The notes beneath the pieces are model-generated. The model did not search any database and was not told the DNA's origin. It worked only from the letters and a program-made list of their open reading frames with translations. Shown here piece by piece: positions 43,646 through 53,072 of a stretch of 64,000 bases of DNA. Position numbers and translations under genes: made by a program. Position 1 is the first letter of the stretch; each line of letters opens with the position of its first letter. Location of the stretch: NCBI RefSeq assembly GCF_030816725.1, contig NZ_JAUSYG010000001.1:1426001-1490000 (forward strand), read 5' to 3'. Source of the stretch: Pseudarthrobacter defluvii (lineage in GTDB: Bacteria > Actinomycetota > Actinomycetes > Actinomycetales > Micrococcaceae).

Positions 43646-44628
43646 CCGGTGCCGCGCGGCGTCATGGCCACCATGCCCGCATAGGTGAAGCCGCCGCCGA
43701 ATCCAAACAGCAGCGCGGGGACGTCCGCCGGGATTTTGCCAGTGTGCCACCACTTGCTCAGCCCGAGCGGGACGCTGGCCGCTGACGTGTTCCCCGACTC
43801 GGTGACGTCGGTGATGACGATGCGGTCCGTCAGGCCCAGGGCCTCCGCGAGCGGTTCGATGATCCGCAGGTTGGCCTGGTGCGCGGCGAGGACCTGGATG
43901 TCGTCCAGTCCCAGCCCGGCGCGCGCCACAATCTCGCGGGCGCGTTCCGGTGCCTTGGTGAGGGCCCACCGCAACACTTCCCGGCCGTTCTGGAAGAACC
44001 TGCCGGACGGAGGCGAGATGGTCACCGCGTCCGCCATGCCGCCCTCAGAGCCCCACACCACGGGGCCGATGCGGGGCGTTTCAGACGGACGCACGACGGC
44101 GGCGCCGGCACCGTCGGCGGTGAGCACCGCCGTCGCGCGGTCCGTCCAGTCGGTGACCGCCGAGAGGGTTTCGGCGCCGACCACGATCGCGTGGGAGGCG
44201 CTTCCGCTGCGGATCGCCTGGTCGGCCACGCCCAAGGCGTACTCAAAGCCCGAGCACGCAGTGTTGACGTCCATGATGGCCGGCCCCCGGCCGTCCACGC
44301 CCAGGCCAAGCGCTTGGGCTACCCTGCCCGCGGTGTTCGGGGACCGCTCGGCGGCCGTGGTCGTGGCCACCACCACAAGGTCGACGTCCCGGGCCGCAAC
44401 TGCCGAATCCGCCAACGCCATGCGGGCCGCGGGAATTGCCAGGTCCACCACCGTTTCGCCGGCACCGGCGATGTGCCTGGTGACGATCCCGGTCCGCTGG
44501 CGGATCCATTCATCGCTGGTGTCCATCATGCCTTCGAGCTCATGGTTGTCCATGATGCGGGCCGGCTGGGCATGGCCCAGCCCGGCAATCTCGGTCCCTG
44601 CCGGGCCTTGGGCAAGCGTAAGCTTCAT
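43618..44628 (-). CDS. Beta-ketoacyl-ACP synthase III-like enzyme
   Basis: 336 residues of the thiolase fold with the FabH triad Cys125 (NTACSGFEYA), His250 (AHQANLRI) and Asn280 (SGNTSAAS). FabH starts fatty acid chains from acyl-CoA and malonyl-ACP; the C-terminal extension and isolation from other fab genes leave an accessory role (branched primer, or a secondary-metabolite starter) possible. ATG 44628 has GAGAGGAAT upstream. Its end overlaps the HIT gene. Confidence 0.88.
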   Translation of the reverse strand: MKLTLAQGPAGTEIAGLGHAQPARIMDNHELEGMMDTSDEWIRQRTGIVTRHIAGAGETVVDLAIPAARMALADSAVAARDVDLVVVATTTAAERSPNTAGRVAQALGLGVDGRGPAIMDVNTACSGFEYALGVADQAIRSGSASHAIVVGAETLSAVTDWTDRATAVLTADGAGAAVVRPSETPRIGPVVWGSEGGMADAVTISPPSGRFFQNGREVLRWALTKAPERAREIVARAGLGLDDIQVLAAHQANLRIIEPLAEALGLTDRIVITDVTESGNTSAASVPLGLSKWWHTGKIPADVPALLFGFGGGFTYAGMVAMTPRGTGHDAGTNSP

Positions 44629-44655
44629 GGAATTCCTCTCGTAGGGGGACCGCGG

Positions 44656-47600
44656 CTAGGCGGGTGCCAGTGCCTTGTTGAGTACGGCGCGGATTCGTTT
44701 CTCTGACACGGAGTAGGCCGTTCCCAGTTCGACGGCGAACAGGCTCACCCGGAGCTCCTCGATCATCCAGCGCACCTGGGTTAACTCCCTGCCGGCACGC
44801 CGTCCCGGCAGCAGCGCCGAGACGGCGTCGTCGTAGTCGTCCTCAAGCCGTTGCACCACGGCCATGCCCAGAGCATCGCGCTGCACGTTTCCGGGCAGGC
44901 GCTCAAGCCGCTTCTCGATGGCGGCAAGGTACCGTGGCAGCTGGCTGAGCTGGACGTAGCCCGTGCGTGCCACAAAACCCGGGTACACCAGTTGCTCCAG
45001 CTGGCTCTTAATGTCGTTCAACGCGCTGATCAGGGCCAGGCTGGTGGTGCCCTTGAGCTGCTTTTCGATCCGCCGGGTGCTGGACAGGATGCGCTCGACG
45101 ATGGCCGTGACCGAGAAGACCGTGTCAATCAGTTCGGCGCGCACCACTTCATAGAGCTGGTCGAACGCCTTCCGATCCCAGGGAATTTCCGCGGGCGTCA
45201 GCTTGTCAATGGCCGCCAGCGCGCAGTCGGCGATGAGCGCAGAGACCGACCCATGCGGGTTCTGGCTGAAGGTGAGCTTCTCCGTGTTGCTCAGGTGCTC
45301 CAGGACGTACCGGTCCGGCGCCGGAACGCGGAGGGCCAGCAGCCGGATGACCCCGCCGCGCATCGCCTCAAGCTGCTCTTCCGCGGTCTGGAAGACGCGC
45401 AGGGACACGGAGGTGCCTTGGTCCACCAGCGCCGGATAGCCGGTGACCGTGTGGCCCTTGACCATGCTGCTCACCTGGCGCTCGATGGTGCCCGCGCTCC
45501 ACTCCGTGAGGCCTTCCTGCTCCACGAACCCGGGCCGGGCCTGGGCTTGCGGCACCCCGTCGGCCTGCTGCTGTGCCTGCGGCCCGGCGTCGGACGCCTT
45601 GCCTTGACGGCGCTTTGACATGCCGGGCGCGGTGGAGCCGGGAGTGGCGCCGAGCGATTCCGCAATGGCGCGCCGGGTGGCAGGGGCAAGCCGCTCCTGC
45701 AGCTCGGCAAGGTCCTTGCCTTCGCCCAGGACCTTGCCCTTGCTGTCCACCACCTTGAAGCTCACGCGCAGGTGCGGGGGAACGGCATCCCAGTTCCAGG
45801 AGCCGGGAGGAATGATGGCGCCGCGGATCCGGCGCAGCGCAAGCTCCAGCGACGGCTCCAGTTCGTCCCTGGCGGGATCGAAGTCCGATTCGAGGACGGC
45901 AACGGCCTGCCGGGCAACGTCGGGCGCGGGAACGAAATTCTTCCGGACCTGCTTGGGCAGCGACTTGATGAGCGCGGTCACCAGCTCCACGCGCTGGCCC
46001 GGAATCAGCCAGCGGAACGGCGCGTCATCGAGCTGGTTCAGGAACAAAACCGGCACTTCGGCCGTGACACCGTCCGACGGGTCGGGAGCAGAACCGGGAG
46101 CCACGGGATGGAATTCATACGTCAAGGGGAGCTCAAAGCCCTTGTGCAGCCAGGTCTTCGGGTACGCGGCTTCGTCCAGGTCCTCGGCGTCGTCGCTTAG
46201 GAGCAGCGACTTGTCGTAGTCCAGGAGGTCCGGGTTTTCCCTGCGGGCGTCCTTCCACCACTTGTCGAAGTGCCGCTCGGAGACCACGTCGGGTCCGATC
46301 CTGGCGTCATAGAACTCGAACAGCGTCTCGTCGTCCACCAGCAGGTCCCGGCGGCGCATGCGGGCCTCAAGCTCCTCCACCTCGTTCAGGAGGGCACGGT
46401 TGCGGTGGAAGAACTTGTGATGGGTGCGCCAGTCGCCTTCCACCAGGGCGTGCCTGATGAACAGCTCCCGGGCCACCACCGGATCCACCCGGCCGTAATT
46501 GATCCGACGCTGCGCGATAATCGGGACGCCGTAGAGGGTGACTTTCTCGTAGGCCATTACAGCGCCCTGCTTGGTGGACCAGTGCGGTTCGCTGTAACTG
46601 CGCTTCACCAGGTCCGGAGCCACTTGTTCGGCCCATACGGGATCGAATTTCGCGGCCACCCGGGCCCACAGCCTGCTGGTTTCGACCAGTTCCGCTGCCA
46701 TGACGAACGTGGGGGACTTCTTGAAGAGTGCGGAACCGGGGAAGATGGCGAACCGGCTGCCCCGGGCGCCGGCATATTCGCGCCTGCGCTCGTCCAGGAT
46801 GCCGATGTGGCTCAGGAGCCCGGAGAGCAGGCTGATGTGGATTCCGTCATGGTTGCCGACCGGGTCCGCGAGGCGCTTGTTGTCCAGGGTGATGCCCAGC
46901 GGGCGGGCCAGCTGGCGCAGCTGGGTGAAGAGGTCCTGCCATTCCCGCACGCGCAGGTAGTTGATGAACTCGGCGCGGCAGAGCCTGCGGAAGGCCGACG
47001 ACGACAGTTCCTGCTGCTTCTCCTGCAGGTAGTTCCACAGGTTGAGGTAGCCGGTGAAGTCCGAATTCTCGTCGCGGAAGCGGCTGTGCTTTTCCGCGGC
47101 CAGCTGCTGCTTGTCGGTGGGACGTTCGCGCGGGTCCTGGATGGTGAGCGCTGCTGCCAGGACCATGACTTCGCGGACGCAGCCGCGTTTTCCGGCTTCC
47201 ACGATCATCCGGCCCAGGCGCGGATCGACCGGGAGCTGGGCGAGTTTCTGTCCGACGGCGGTGAGGCCGCCGCCCTTCGGCCCGCCCCGGCCATCGGCTG
47301 CTTCAGCTTTGCCCCCGTTGCCCTGCGGGCGCGGGGGAGCCAGTGCCCCGAGCTCGCGAAGGAGGGTGACGCCGTCGTTGATGGCCCGCGTCTCCGGCGG
47401 TTCGACGAAGGGGAACTCCTCAACGTCTTTGGGGCCCTTCGCCACTCCCATTGCCGTCATCTGGAGGATGACAGCGGCGAGATTGGTCCGCAGGATTTCC
47501 GGGTCGGTGAACGGCGGCCTGGATTCGAAGTCCTCTTCCGAATACAGGCGGATGGCAATGCCGTCGGATACGCGCCCGCAGCGGCCGGAACGCTGGTTGG

Positions 47601-48636
47601 CGGATGCCTGGGAGACGCGCTCGATGGGCAGGCGCTGGACCTTGGTGCGGTGGGAATACCGGGAAATGCGGGCCGTGCCGGTATCGATGACGTACTTGAT
47701 GCCAGGCACGGTCAGCGATGTTTCCGCCACGTTGGTGGCCAGCACGATCCGGCGTTTGCTGCCGGGGTGGAACACCTTGTGCTGCTCCTGCAGGCTCAGG
47801 CGGGCGAACAGGGGGAGGATCTCGGTGTTGGCGAGCCTGCGGTTGGACTGGATGCGGGACTGCAGGGCCTCCGCGGCGTCGCGGATCTCGCGTTCGCCCG
47901 AGAAGAACACCAGGATGTCCCCGGGCGCTTCCGCCGCCAGCTCATCCACGGCATCGCAGACGGCATCGAGGGGGTCGCGGTCCTCTTCGAGTTCATCATC
48001 GGAGGCTTCCTCCTCGTCCGTGACCGGCTGCGTGAGCGGGCGGTAGCGGATCTCCACGGGGTACGTCCGGCCGGACACTTCGATGATGGGTGCCGGATTT
48101 TCGGGGGTGCCGAAGTGGTTGGCGAACCGCTCGGGATCGATGGTGGCCGAGGTGATGATGACCTTCAGGTCGGGCCGCTGCGGAAGGACCCGCCTGAGGT
48201 AGCCCAGGATGAAGTCGATGTTGAGGCTGCGTTCATGCGCCTCGTCAATGATGATGGTGCTGTACTTTCGCAGCAGCTTGTCCCGCTGGATTTCGGCGAG
48301 CAGGATGCCGTCGGTCATCAGCTTGACCTTGGTCGCCTTGCTCACCTCGCCCGTGAAACGGACCTGGAAGCCGATCTCCTGGCCGATCTCTACGCCGAGT
48401 TCCTCCGCGATCCGCTCGGCCACCGTCCGGGCCGCCAGCCGGCGGGGCTGGGTGTGTCCGATCAGGCCCTTTTCGCCCAGGCCCAGTTCCAGGCACATCT
48501 TGGGGATCTGGGTGGTCTTTCCGGAGCCGGTCTCGCCGGCGATGATTGTCACCTGGTTCGCGGCGATGGCCGCCATCAGGTCCTCGCGGCGCTCGGAAAC
48601 CGGCAGCTCGGCGGGATAGGAGATATGAAAAGTCAT
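44656..48636 (-). CDS. hrpA: ATP-dependent RNA helicase HrpA (DEAH-box)
   Basis: 1326 residues. Helicase motifs: GETGSGKTTQIPK (I), DEAHERSLN (II, DEAH), SATI (III), ATNVAETSLT and QRSGRCGR (VI). The helicase core occupies about residues 15-600, then a winged-helix/HA2 and OB-like region and a long C-terminal part, as in full-length HrpA (about 1300 residues). HrpA acts on mRNA and ribosomal RNA; in E. coli it rescues stalled ribosomes. Stands alone; ATG 48636. A conserved Gly/Lys/Ala-rich linker (GNGGKAEAADGRG) lies within the helicase. Confidence 0.95.
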   Translation of the reverse strand: MTFHISYPAELPVSERREDLMAAIAANQVTIIAGETGSGKTTQIPKMCLELGLGEKGLIGHTQPRRLAARTVAERIAEELGVEIGQEIGFQVRFTGEVSKATKVKLMTDGILLAEIQRDKLLRKYSTIIIDEAHERSLNIDFILGYLRRVLPQRPDLKVIITSATIDPERFANHFGTPENPAPIIEVSGRTYPVEIRYRPLTQPVTDEEEASDDELEEDRDPLDAVCDAVDELAAEAPGDILVFFSGEREIRDAAEALQSRIQSNRRLANTEILPLFARLSLQEQHKVFHPGSKRRIVLATNVAETSLTVPGIKYVIDTGTARISRYSHRTKVQRLPIERVSQASANQRSGRCGRVSDGIAIRLYSEEDFESRPPFTDPEILRTNLAAVILQMTAMGVAKGPKDVEEFPFVEPPETRAINDGVTLLRELGALAPPRPQGNGGKAEAADGRGGPKGGGLTAVGQKLAQLPVDPRLGRMIVEAGKRGCVREVMVLAAALTIQDPRERPTDKQQLAAEKHSRFRDENSDFTGYLNLWNYLQEKQQELSSSAFRRLCRAEFINYLRVREWQDLFTQLRQLARPLGITLDNKRLADPVGNHDGIHISLLSGLLSHIGILDERRREYAGARGSRFAIFPGSALFKKSPTFVMAAELVETSRLWARVAAKFDPVWAEQVAPDLVKRSYSEPHWSTKQGAVMAYEKVTLYGVPIIAQRRINYGRVDPVVARELFIRHALVEGDWRTHHKFFHRNRALLNEVEELEARMRRRDLLVDDETLFEFYDARIGPDVVSERHFDKWWKDARRENPDLLDYDKSLLLSDDAEDLDEAAYPKTWLHKGFELPLTYEFHPVAPGSAPDPSDGVTAEVPVLFLNQLDDAPFRWLIPGQRVELVTALIKSLPKQVRKNFVPAPDVARQAVAVLESDFDPARDELEPSLELALRRIRGAIIPPGSWNWDAVPPHLRVSFKVVDSKGKVLGEGKDLAELQERLAPATRRAIAESLGATPGSTAPGMSKRRQGKASDAGPQAQQQADGVPQAQARPGFVEQEGLTEWSAGTIERQVSSMVKGHTVTGYPALVDQGTSVSLRVFQTAEEQLEAMRGGVIRLLALRVPAPDRYVLEHLSNTEKLTFSQNPHGSVSALIADCALAAIDKLTPAEIPWDRKAFDQLYEVVRAELIDTVFSVTAIVERILSSTRRIEKQLKGTTSLALISALNDIKSQLEQLVYPGFVARTGYVQLSQLPRYLAAIEKRLERLPGNVQRDALGMAVVQRLEDDYDDAVSALLPGRRAGRELTQVRWMIEELRVSLFAVELGTAYSVSEKRIRAVLNKALAPA

Positions 48637-48701
48637 GGCTGCAGACAGTCTACTGCCGCGGACAAAAGCCCCTCATTCGCCTGCCGGCTGCACCTTTGCC
48701 C

Positions 48702-49010
48702 TTAGTCCGCCCCGCCGGATTCCTCAGCGGCGGCCCGCGCAGTATCAACCAGGATGCGCCACGGGCCGGTGAGGGCCTGTTCGGGGAGAGCGGCCCTGCG
48801 TTGCCCCGCGGTGATGGAGTAGATGAAGCGGTCCGGCTGGGGCGCCTCAAAGGCTGCAGCGGCTGCCCGGGGGGTGCTGGGAACCGCATCCCACGGGCAG
48901 GCCTCAACAATCGGCTGCCACTGGCTGAGGTCGCTGTCCGTCTGGGCGTCCACCGTCCATACCCTTGTCATCGCCGCTATCCCGCCGGTGCGCTCCACCT
49001 TGATCTTCAT
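48702..49010 (-). CDS. Emfourin-type inhibitor of M4 peptidase
   Basis: 102 residues. The start MKIKVERTGGIAAM and the middle region ...DRFIYSITAGQRRAALPEQAL match emfourin, the small proteinaceous inhibitor of protealysin-like M4 proteases (recognised by eye, not by search). No signal peptide, so it acts in the cytoplasm. It follows the M4 protease gene by 61 bases on the same strand, the known arrangement of the pair, and should block the enzyme until needed. Confidence 0.8.
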   Translation of the reverse strand: MKIKVERTGGIAAMTRVWTVDAQTDSDLSQWQPIVEACPWDAVPSTPRAAAAAFEAPQPDRFIYSITAGQRRAALPEQALTGPWRILVDTARAAAEESGGAD

Positions 49011-49071
49011 GGTCTGGCCCCTGGGCTTCCATTCGGCCCCGCAGCCAAATTAACGGGCAGCAGGGCAGTGG

Positions 49072-50124
49072 TTAAACCTTGACCTTTACAGTTTCCCACG
49101 CTGCCCCTACGGCGTCATGCTCCCGGGATTGGGCGCCGAAGAGGTCGGCGGCGGCGCGCACTGTTGCGCGGGCAAAAACCGGGAAGGTAGCCGCGGCCGG
49201 CAGTGAGCCGCTGGTCAGGGTCTCGTACCAGATCCGTCCGGGTGCCTCCCAGGCGTAGCCGCCCAAGGCCTCCGCCACGAGGTAAAAGGCCCGGTTGGGG
49301 ATGCCCGAGTTGATATGGACGCCGCCATTGTCTGCGCTGGTCCGGACATAGGAATCCATGGAATCGGGCTGCGGGTCTTTGCCCAACACGTCGTCGTCGT
49401 AGGCGGTGCCGGGCGCTTTCATGGACCGCAGGGCAAGTCCCTGGACCTTGGAGGTGAAGAGGCCTTCCCCAATCAACCAGCTTGCCTCCGCAGCGGACTG
49501 GTTTTTTACAAACTGCTCCACGAGCGCGCCGAAGACGTCCGACATCGACTCATTGAGGGCACCGGCCTGGTTCCGGTAGGCGAGCCCGGCCGAGTACTGG
49601 GTAACCCCGTGCGCCAGTTCATGGCCGATGACGCTCAACGACTTGGTGAAGCGTTGGAAGACATCCCCGTCGCCGTCGCCGAACACCATCTGGCTGCCGT
49701 TCCAGAATGCGTTGTCGTACAGCTTGCCGAAGTGCACGGTGGCGTCCAGCTTCAAGCTGCGCCCGTCGACGGAATCCCGTCCGAAGGCGTCGGCGTAAAG
49801 GCGGTGCGTATGCCCCAGCCCGTCGTAGGCTTCATCCGCGGCGGCATCGCCGGTGGCAGGCCCGCCTTCGTCCCGGACCAGCCTGCCCGGCAGCGTCTCC
49901 TCGCTGGCGGCATCGTAGACAGCGCGCTGAACTGGCTCCGGTTTCACATCCCGCAGCCCGGGCGGGTGGGCCGGAACAGCCTGTGCGCGGGCGGCCTGGA
50001 AGGATTCGACGTGGCCCAGGGCCTTCCTGGCGGCGCTAGCCGCCGTAGAGTATCCGGGCGCATCCTGCTGCGCGAGCCGCCGCAGCAGGTAGGGCGGGAC
50101 GATGGAACAGAACTGAACGTGCAT
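49072..50124 (-). CDS. Protealysin-like M4 metallopeptidase
   Basis: 350 residues. Thermolysin fold: HELAH at 168-172 (zinc ligands His168, His172), third ligand Glu192 in GALNESMSDVFG, catalytic His in GGVHINSGIPN. The short N-terminal propeptide carries PPYLL at residues 10-14, the PPY-type motif that marks the protealysin group, and there is no signal peptide. Protealysin-like enzymes are made inside the cell as precursors and are linked to cytoplasmic targets or invasion; the role here is unknown. ATG 50124 with GAGGGAG upstream. The emfourin-type inhibitor follows in the same operon. Confidence 0.92.
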   Translation of the reverse strand: MHVQFCSIVPPYLLRRLAQQDAPGYSTAASAARKALGHVESFQAARAQAVPAHPPGLRDVKPEPVQRAVYDAASEETLPGRLVRDEGGPATGDAAADEAYDGLGHTHRLYADAFGRDSVDGRSLKLDATVHFGKLYDNAFWNGSQMVFGDGDGDVFQRFTKSLSVIGHELAHGVTQYSAGLAYRNQAGALNESMSDVFGALVEQFVKNQSAAEASWLIGEGLFTSKVQGLALRSMKAPGTAYDDDVLGKDPQPDSMDSYVRTSADNGGVHINSGIPNRAFYLVAEALGGYAWEAPGRIWYETLTSGSLPAAATFPVFARATVRAAADLFGAQSREHDAVGAAWETVKVKV

Positions 50125-50250
50125 GGCGTACTCCCTCAGCTAGGTGTTTTCAGACTACGAGGGGCCACTGACAATCGGTGGCAGGCCGCCTTGGGGAATT
50201 TATTTGGCCTCCCGGGTGCTGCCGCCCGCTCCCGTGGGTACGGTATCCGC

Positions 50251-51201
50251 ATGGCTGAAACCGAAAAGCGCGGCAAGTCCGGCTCCACCCTGCTGACCGT
50301 CATCATCGCCTTCGCGGCCAACACGTTAGTGGCCGCGGCAAAATCGGTGGCTGCTGTCCTTACCGGCTCGGCCTCGATGGCCGCGGAGGCTGCGCATTCC
50401 TGGGCGGACACCGGGAACCAGGTGTTCCTGTTCTTTGCCGAGCGCCGGTCTGCCCGTCCCCGGGACAAGAGCCATCCAATGGGTTACGGCCGGGAAGCGT
50501 ATGTCTGGTCGATGTTCGCCGCTTTCGGGCTGTTCACCGCGGGTGCGGTGGTGTCCATCATGCACGGTGTCCAGCAGATCATTGAGCCGGAGCCGGCATC
50601 GGACTTCCTGGTGGCCTACGTGGTCCTGGCCGTGGCTTTCGTTCTTGAGGGGATTTCCTTCGCCCAGGCCTTCCGGCAAACGCGGAAAGCGGCCCATGAG
50701 ATGGACCGGCACACGCTTGAACAGGTCCTCATCAGTTCCGATCCCACCCTGCGCGCGGTCTTCGCCGAAGATGCGGCAGCATTGATCGGCCTCGTGGTGG
50801 CTTTCGTGGGCGTGTTCCTTCACCAGGTGACCGGATCACCGCTGCCGGATGCGATCGGTTCCATTGCCGTCGGCGTGCTGCTCGCCGTCGTCGCGGTGGT
50901 CCTGATCGACCGCAACAGGCGCTTCCTGGTGGGACAGGGTGTCACCCCCGACATCGAACGGTCCATGGCCCGCCGTGTGCTGGAGCACCAGGACATTGCC
51001 CGGCTTACCTACCTGCACCTGGAATTTGTGGGCCCCCGGAAGCTGTATCTGGTTGCGGCCGTTGACCTCCAGGGGGACCACCCGGAGCACGAGGTTGCCG
51101 TGGTCCTGCGGCGGATTGAGCGCGAACTTGAGGACCACGAAACGGTGGAGGAAGCCGTGCTCACCCTGGCCACGATGGACGAGGCAGCGCTGCGTTTTTG
51201 A
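50251..51201 (+). CDS. Cation diffusion facilitator transporter
   Basis: 316 residues. Six hydrophobic helices (to about 215) and a C-terminal cytoplasmic domain. The metal-site stretch AAEAAHSWADTGNQ in helix II and EDAAALIGL in helix V carry the His/Asp pattern of CDF transporters (zinc or related divalent metals), of the subgroup related to ZnT9. It exports metal using proton exchange. ATG 50251; the large open frame 5' of it belongs to the antisense of the M4 protease. Divergent from that gene; a terminator follows at 51254-51293. Confidence 0.88.
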   Translation: MAETEKRGKSGSTLLTVIIAFAANTLVAAAKSVAAVLTGSASMAAEAAHSWADTGNQVFLFFAERRSARPRDKSHPMGYGREAYVWSMFAAFGLFTAGAVVSIMHGVQQIIEPEPASDFLVAYVVLAVAFVLEGISFAQAFRQTRKAAHEMDRHTLEQVLISSDPTLRAVFAEDAAALIGLVVAFVGVFLHQVTGSPLPDAIGSIAVGVLLAVVAVVLIDRNRRFLVGQGVTPDIERSMARRVLEHQDIARLTYLHLEFVGPRKLYLVAAVDLQGDHPEHEVAVVLRRIERELEDHETVEEAVLTLATMDEAALRF

Positions 51202-51253
51202 GCGCTGTGGGTTTCTGACGGCATCGTCTTTGACGGAAAGTCTTTGACGGCAC

Positions 51254-51293
51254 GGAAAAACCCCGCCGCTTCAGTGAAGCGGCGGGGTTTTCT
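51254..51293 (+). terminator. Bidirectional terminator after the CDF gene
   Basis: Stem CCCCGCCGCTTC (51261-51272) with GAAGCGGCGGGG (51276-51287), flanked by AAAAA before and TTTTCTTC after. It ends CDF transcription and could also end tRNA-Arg transcription on the minus strand. Confidence 0.85.
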
Positions 51294-51297
51294 TCTG

Positions 51298-51370
51298 TGC
51301 CCTCGATAGGATTCGAACCTACGACCTTCTGCTCCGGAGGCAGACGCTCTATCCCCTGAGCTACGAGGGC
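51298..51370 (-). tRNA. tRNA-Arg (anticodon CCG)
   Basis: 73 bases on the minus strand. Acceptor arm GCCCTCG (51370-51364) pairs with CGAGGGC (51305-51299), discriminator A at 51298; D arm GCTCAGGGGATAGAGC; anticodon loop CTCCGGA giving CCG; T arm GGTTCGAATCC. CCA is not encoded. Confidence 0.93.
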
Positions 51371-51479
51371 AATCCGGATGTCCTGCCGTTCCCGGCGGGA
51401 CGTCCTAGAGCTTAGCAGGAAGGAGGCCCGCAAGGGAAAACCGCCGCGTGGACCAGCCCGGAAGGCCACGAAGGCTGCC

Positions 51480-53072
51480 TCAGTATCCCGAAAACGAATC
51501 CGTCTGCACCCGGCGGGCGCCGGCGCACCTGGCTGCACGGCGGAGGGCTGCGACACTTGCGGGGGAGCCTGAGACGTAAACGTCCCGCCGGGAAATATCG
51601 GGAACGATGGCTGCAAGAGCCTGCCCGTCCAGCCGCCCGTCCAGCCGCCCGTCCAGCCGCCCGTCCGTTCGGCCGCCCGCACCGGAAACTCCGGCGGCGG
51701 CAGGGGCAAGGCCCGACGGCGGAACGGACCCGTCCGCCAGCCGCACCAGGACCCGGGCGCCGGAACTCCGCAGTTCCTCCGCATAGGCCACCTCGTCAGC
51801 GTTCCTGGCGAGGACCAGAAGCACCGCGTCACGTTTCCGCAGGGAACCGGAGGCCAGCTGCGACATAAAGGGCGTAATGCCGATGCCCGCCGCGATGAGC
51901 AGCACAGGCCGGCCCGCGTCGCGCGGGAGGACAAAGTCCCCGCCCACGGCCGTAGCTGCCACTTCGTCACCCGGCCGCAGTGCCAGCAGCGCCTCCTTTG
52001 CGGCAGACAACCGCCCGTCCGTCCGCACGCCAAACTTCACCAGGCGCTCGCCGGGGCTGCCCGCCAGGCTGAACACCCGGCGTCGTCCTTTGCCATCCGG
52101 CCTGGACTGCGGAAGGTCCAGCTCCATGTACTGCCCCGGGAGGAAACGGACCGGCCGGGCAGGTTCGAAGGAGAACTCGGTGGTGGTCGGAGTAAGGGCC
52201 CGGGCACCTGCGAACCGCAGCTTCACTGCGCCGCGCTGGCCCAGCAGGAAGGCCAGCAGGTTGCCCGTGAGCAGCGCCGCCTCAGGCGAGTTGGCAAAGA
52301 GGCCCAGGTTCCAGGGAACGGCGAAGAGCACCCCCACCAGAGCGGCCAACGCCAGTTGCTGCCAACGCCGGGGCGGCAGCGTCAGGGGCTCGGTGAGCAT
52401 GAATCCCACAAAGAACAGCACCGGGCGCTGGGCCAGGGCTTGCCAGACGCCCATCCCGGCCGTCATGCCTGCGCGAAGCAGCTCCAGCGTGATGATGGCC
52501 GTGGCCGCCACCGTGAAGACCGAGGCCATCAGCGCCTTGCGCATCCGGTAAACCACCAGCAGCACGCCAGGGACCAGCAGCCACAGCATGGCAGGGGTTG
52601 CTGCCCACCACGTGGCGATGTTCAGCCCGGTAAGCCCGGTGGCAAAGGCGCCGGCGGCAGCAGGGTTGAAGATATGCCGCCCCCTCCATGCCAGCGCGTA
52701 CTTGGAGGCGGAGGCCAGGACACAGGCCAGCGCCACCCCGGCCAGGTCCATGGGCTGGAGGGACGGCCAGAACAGGAAATAGAGCAGCAGTCCGGTGATG
52801 AGCGACGACTCCGTGTGGGGCCTGACCCGGAAGAGTGCTGCCAACGCCCGGTTGGAGGCGTAGGTCAGGGCCAGGCAGAGCACCAGGTGCGCCAGCATGT
52901 CCGGGATGCCGAAGGTCAGCCAGCCCAGCGCGTCGAGCAGCAGGCTGTAGGCGGCGAGGGCCGCCAGGACCAACAGGACAAGCCGGTACATGGTGAACCG
53001 GCCGACGGCAGTGTCCACGCGGCCGGTCAGGGACCGTGCCGGCCGGGCTTGGGGTGCTTCCACGGGGTTCAC
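51480..53072 (-). CDS. Membrane flavoprotein: RnfD/NqrB-like domain fused to a ferredoxin-reductase-like module
   Basis: 530 residues from GTG 53072 (overlaps the ApbE stop by 4). Residues 30-280 form about nine helices with the RnfD/NqrB block GRHIFNPAAAGAFATG and LTEPLTLPP; the usual covalent-FMN Thr motif of RnfD is not evident. Residues 290-500 are an FAD/NAD(P) reductase module with RRVFSLAGSP and AAGIGITPF, as in NqrF and phenol hydroxylases but without an iron-sulfur domain. This fusion would move electrons between NAD(P)H and a membrane acceptor or the FMN lipoprotein. An in-frame GRLD repeat lies in the reductase part (see 51623-51658). Confidence 0.83.
   Translation of the reverse strand: MNPVEAPQARPARSLTGRVDTAVGRFTMYRLVLLVLAALAAYSLLLDALGWLTFGIPDMLAHLVLCLALTYASNRALAALFRVRPHTESSLITGLLLYFLFWPSLQPMDLAGVALACVLASASKYALAWRGRHIFNPAAAGAFATGLTGLNIATWWAATPAMLWLLVPGVLLVVYRMRKALMASVFTVAATAIITLELLRAGMTAGMGVWQALAQRPVLFFVGFMLTEPLTLPPRRWQQLALAALVGVLFAVPWNLGLFANSPEAALLTGNLLAFLLGQRGAVKLRFAGARALTPTTTEFSFEPARPVRFLPGQYMELDLPQSRPDGKGRRRVFSLAGSPGERLVKFGVRTDGRLSAAKEALLALRPGDEVAATAVGGDFVLPRDAGRPVLLIAAGIGITPFMSQLASGSLRKRDAVLLVLARNADEVAYAEELRSSGARVLVRLADGSVPPSGLAPAAAGVSGAGGRTDGRLDGRLDGRLDGQALAAIVPDISRRDVYVSGSPASVAALRRAARCAGARRVQTDSFSGY
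51623..51658. repeat. Three perfect 12-bp tandem repeats within the flavoprotein gene
   Basis: GCCCGTCCAGCC occurs three times in a row (51623-51634, 51635-51646, 51647-51658) with a fourth diverged unit after. Read in the gene's frame (minus strand) it gives repeated GRLD, between the Pro/Ala-rich stretch and VPDISRRD, where length can vary without breaking the frame. Confidence 0.85.

Noticed and set aside
46270..48705. 811-residue plus-strand open frame opposite hrpA
   Set aside because: It is the antisense of a perfectly recognisable helicase; long antisense frames are common at this GC content and the translation has no known domain.
49315..50250. Upstream in-frame extension of the CDF transporter
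   Set aside because: It runs antisense through the M4 protease; the conserved CDF start is at ATG 50251.
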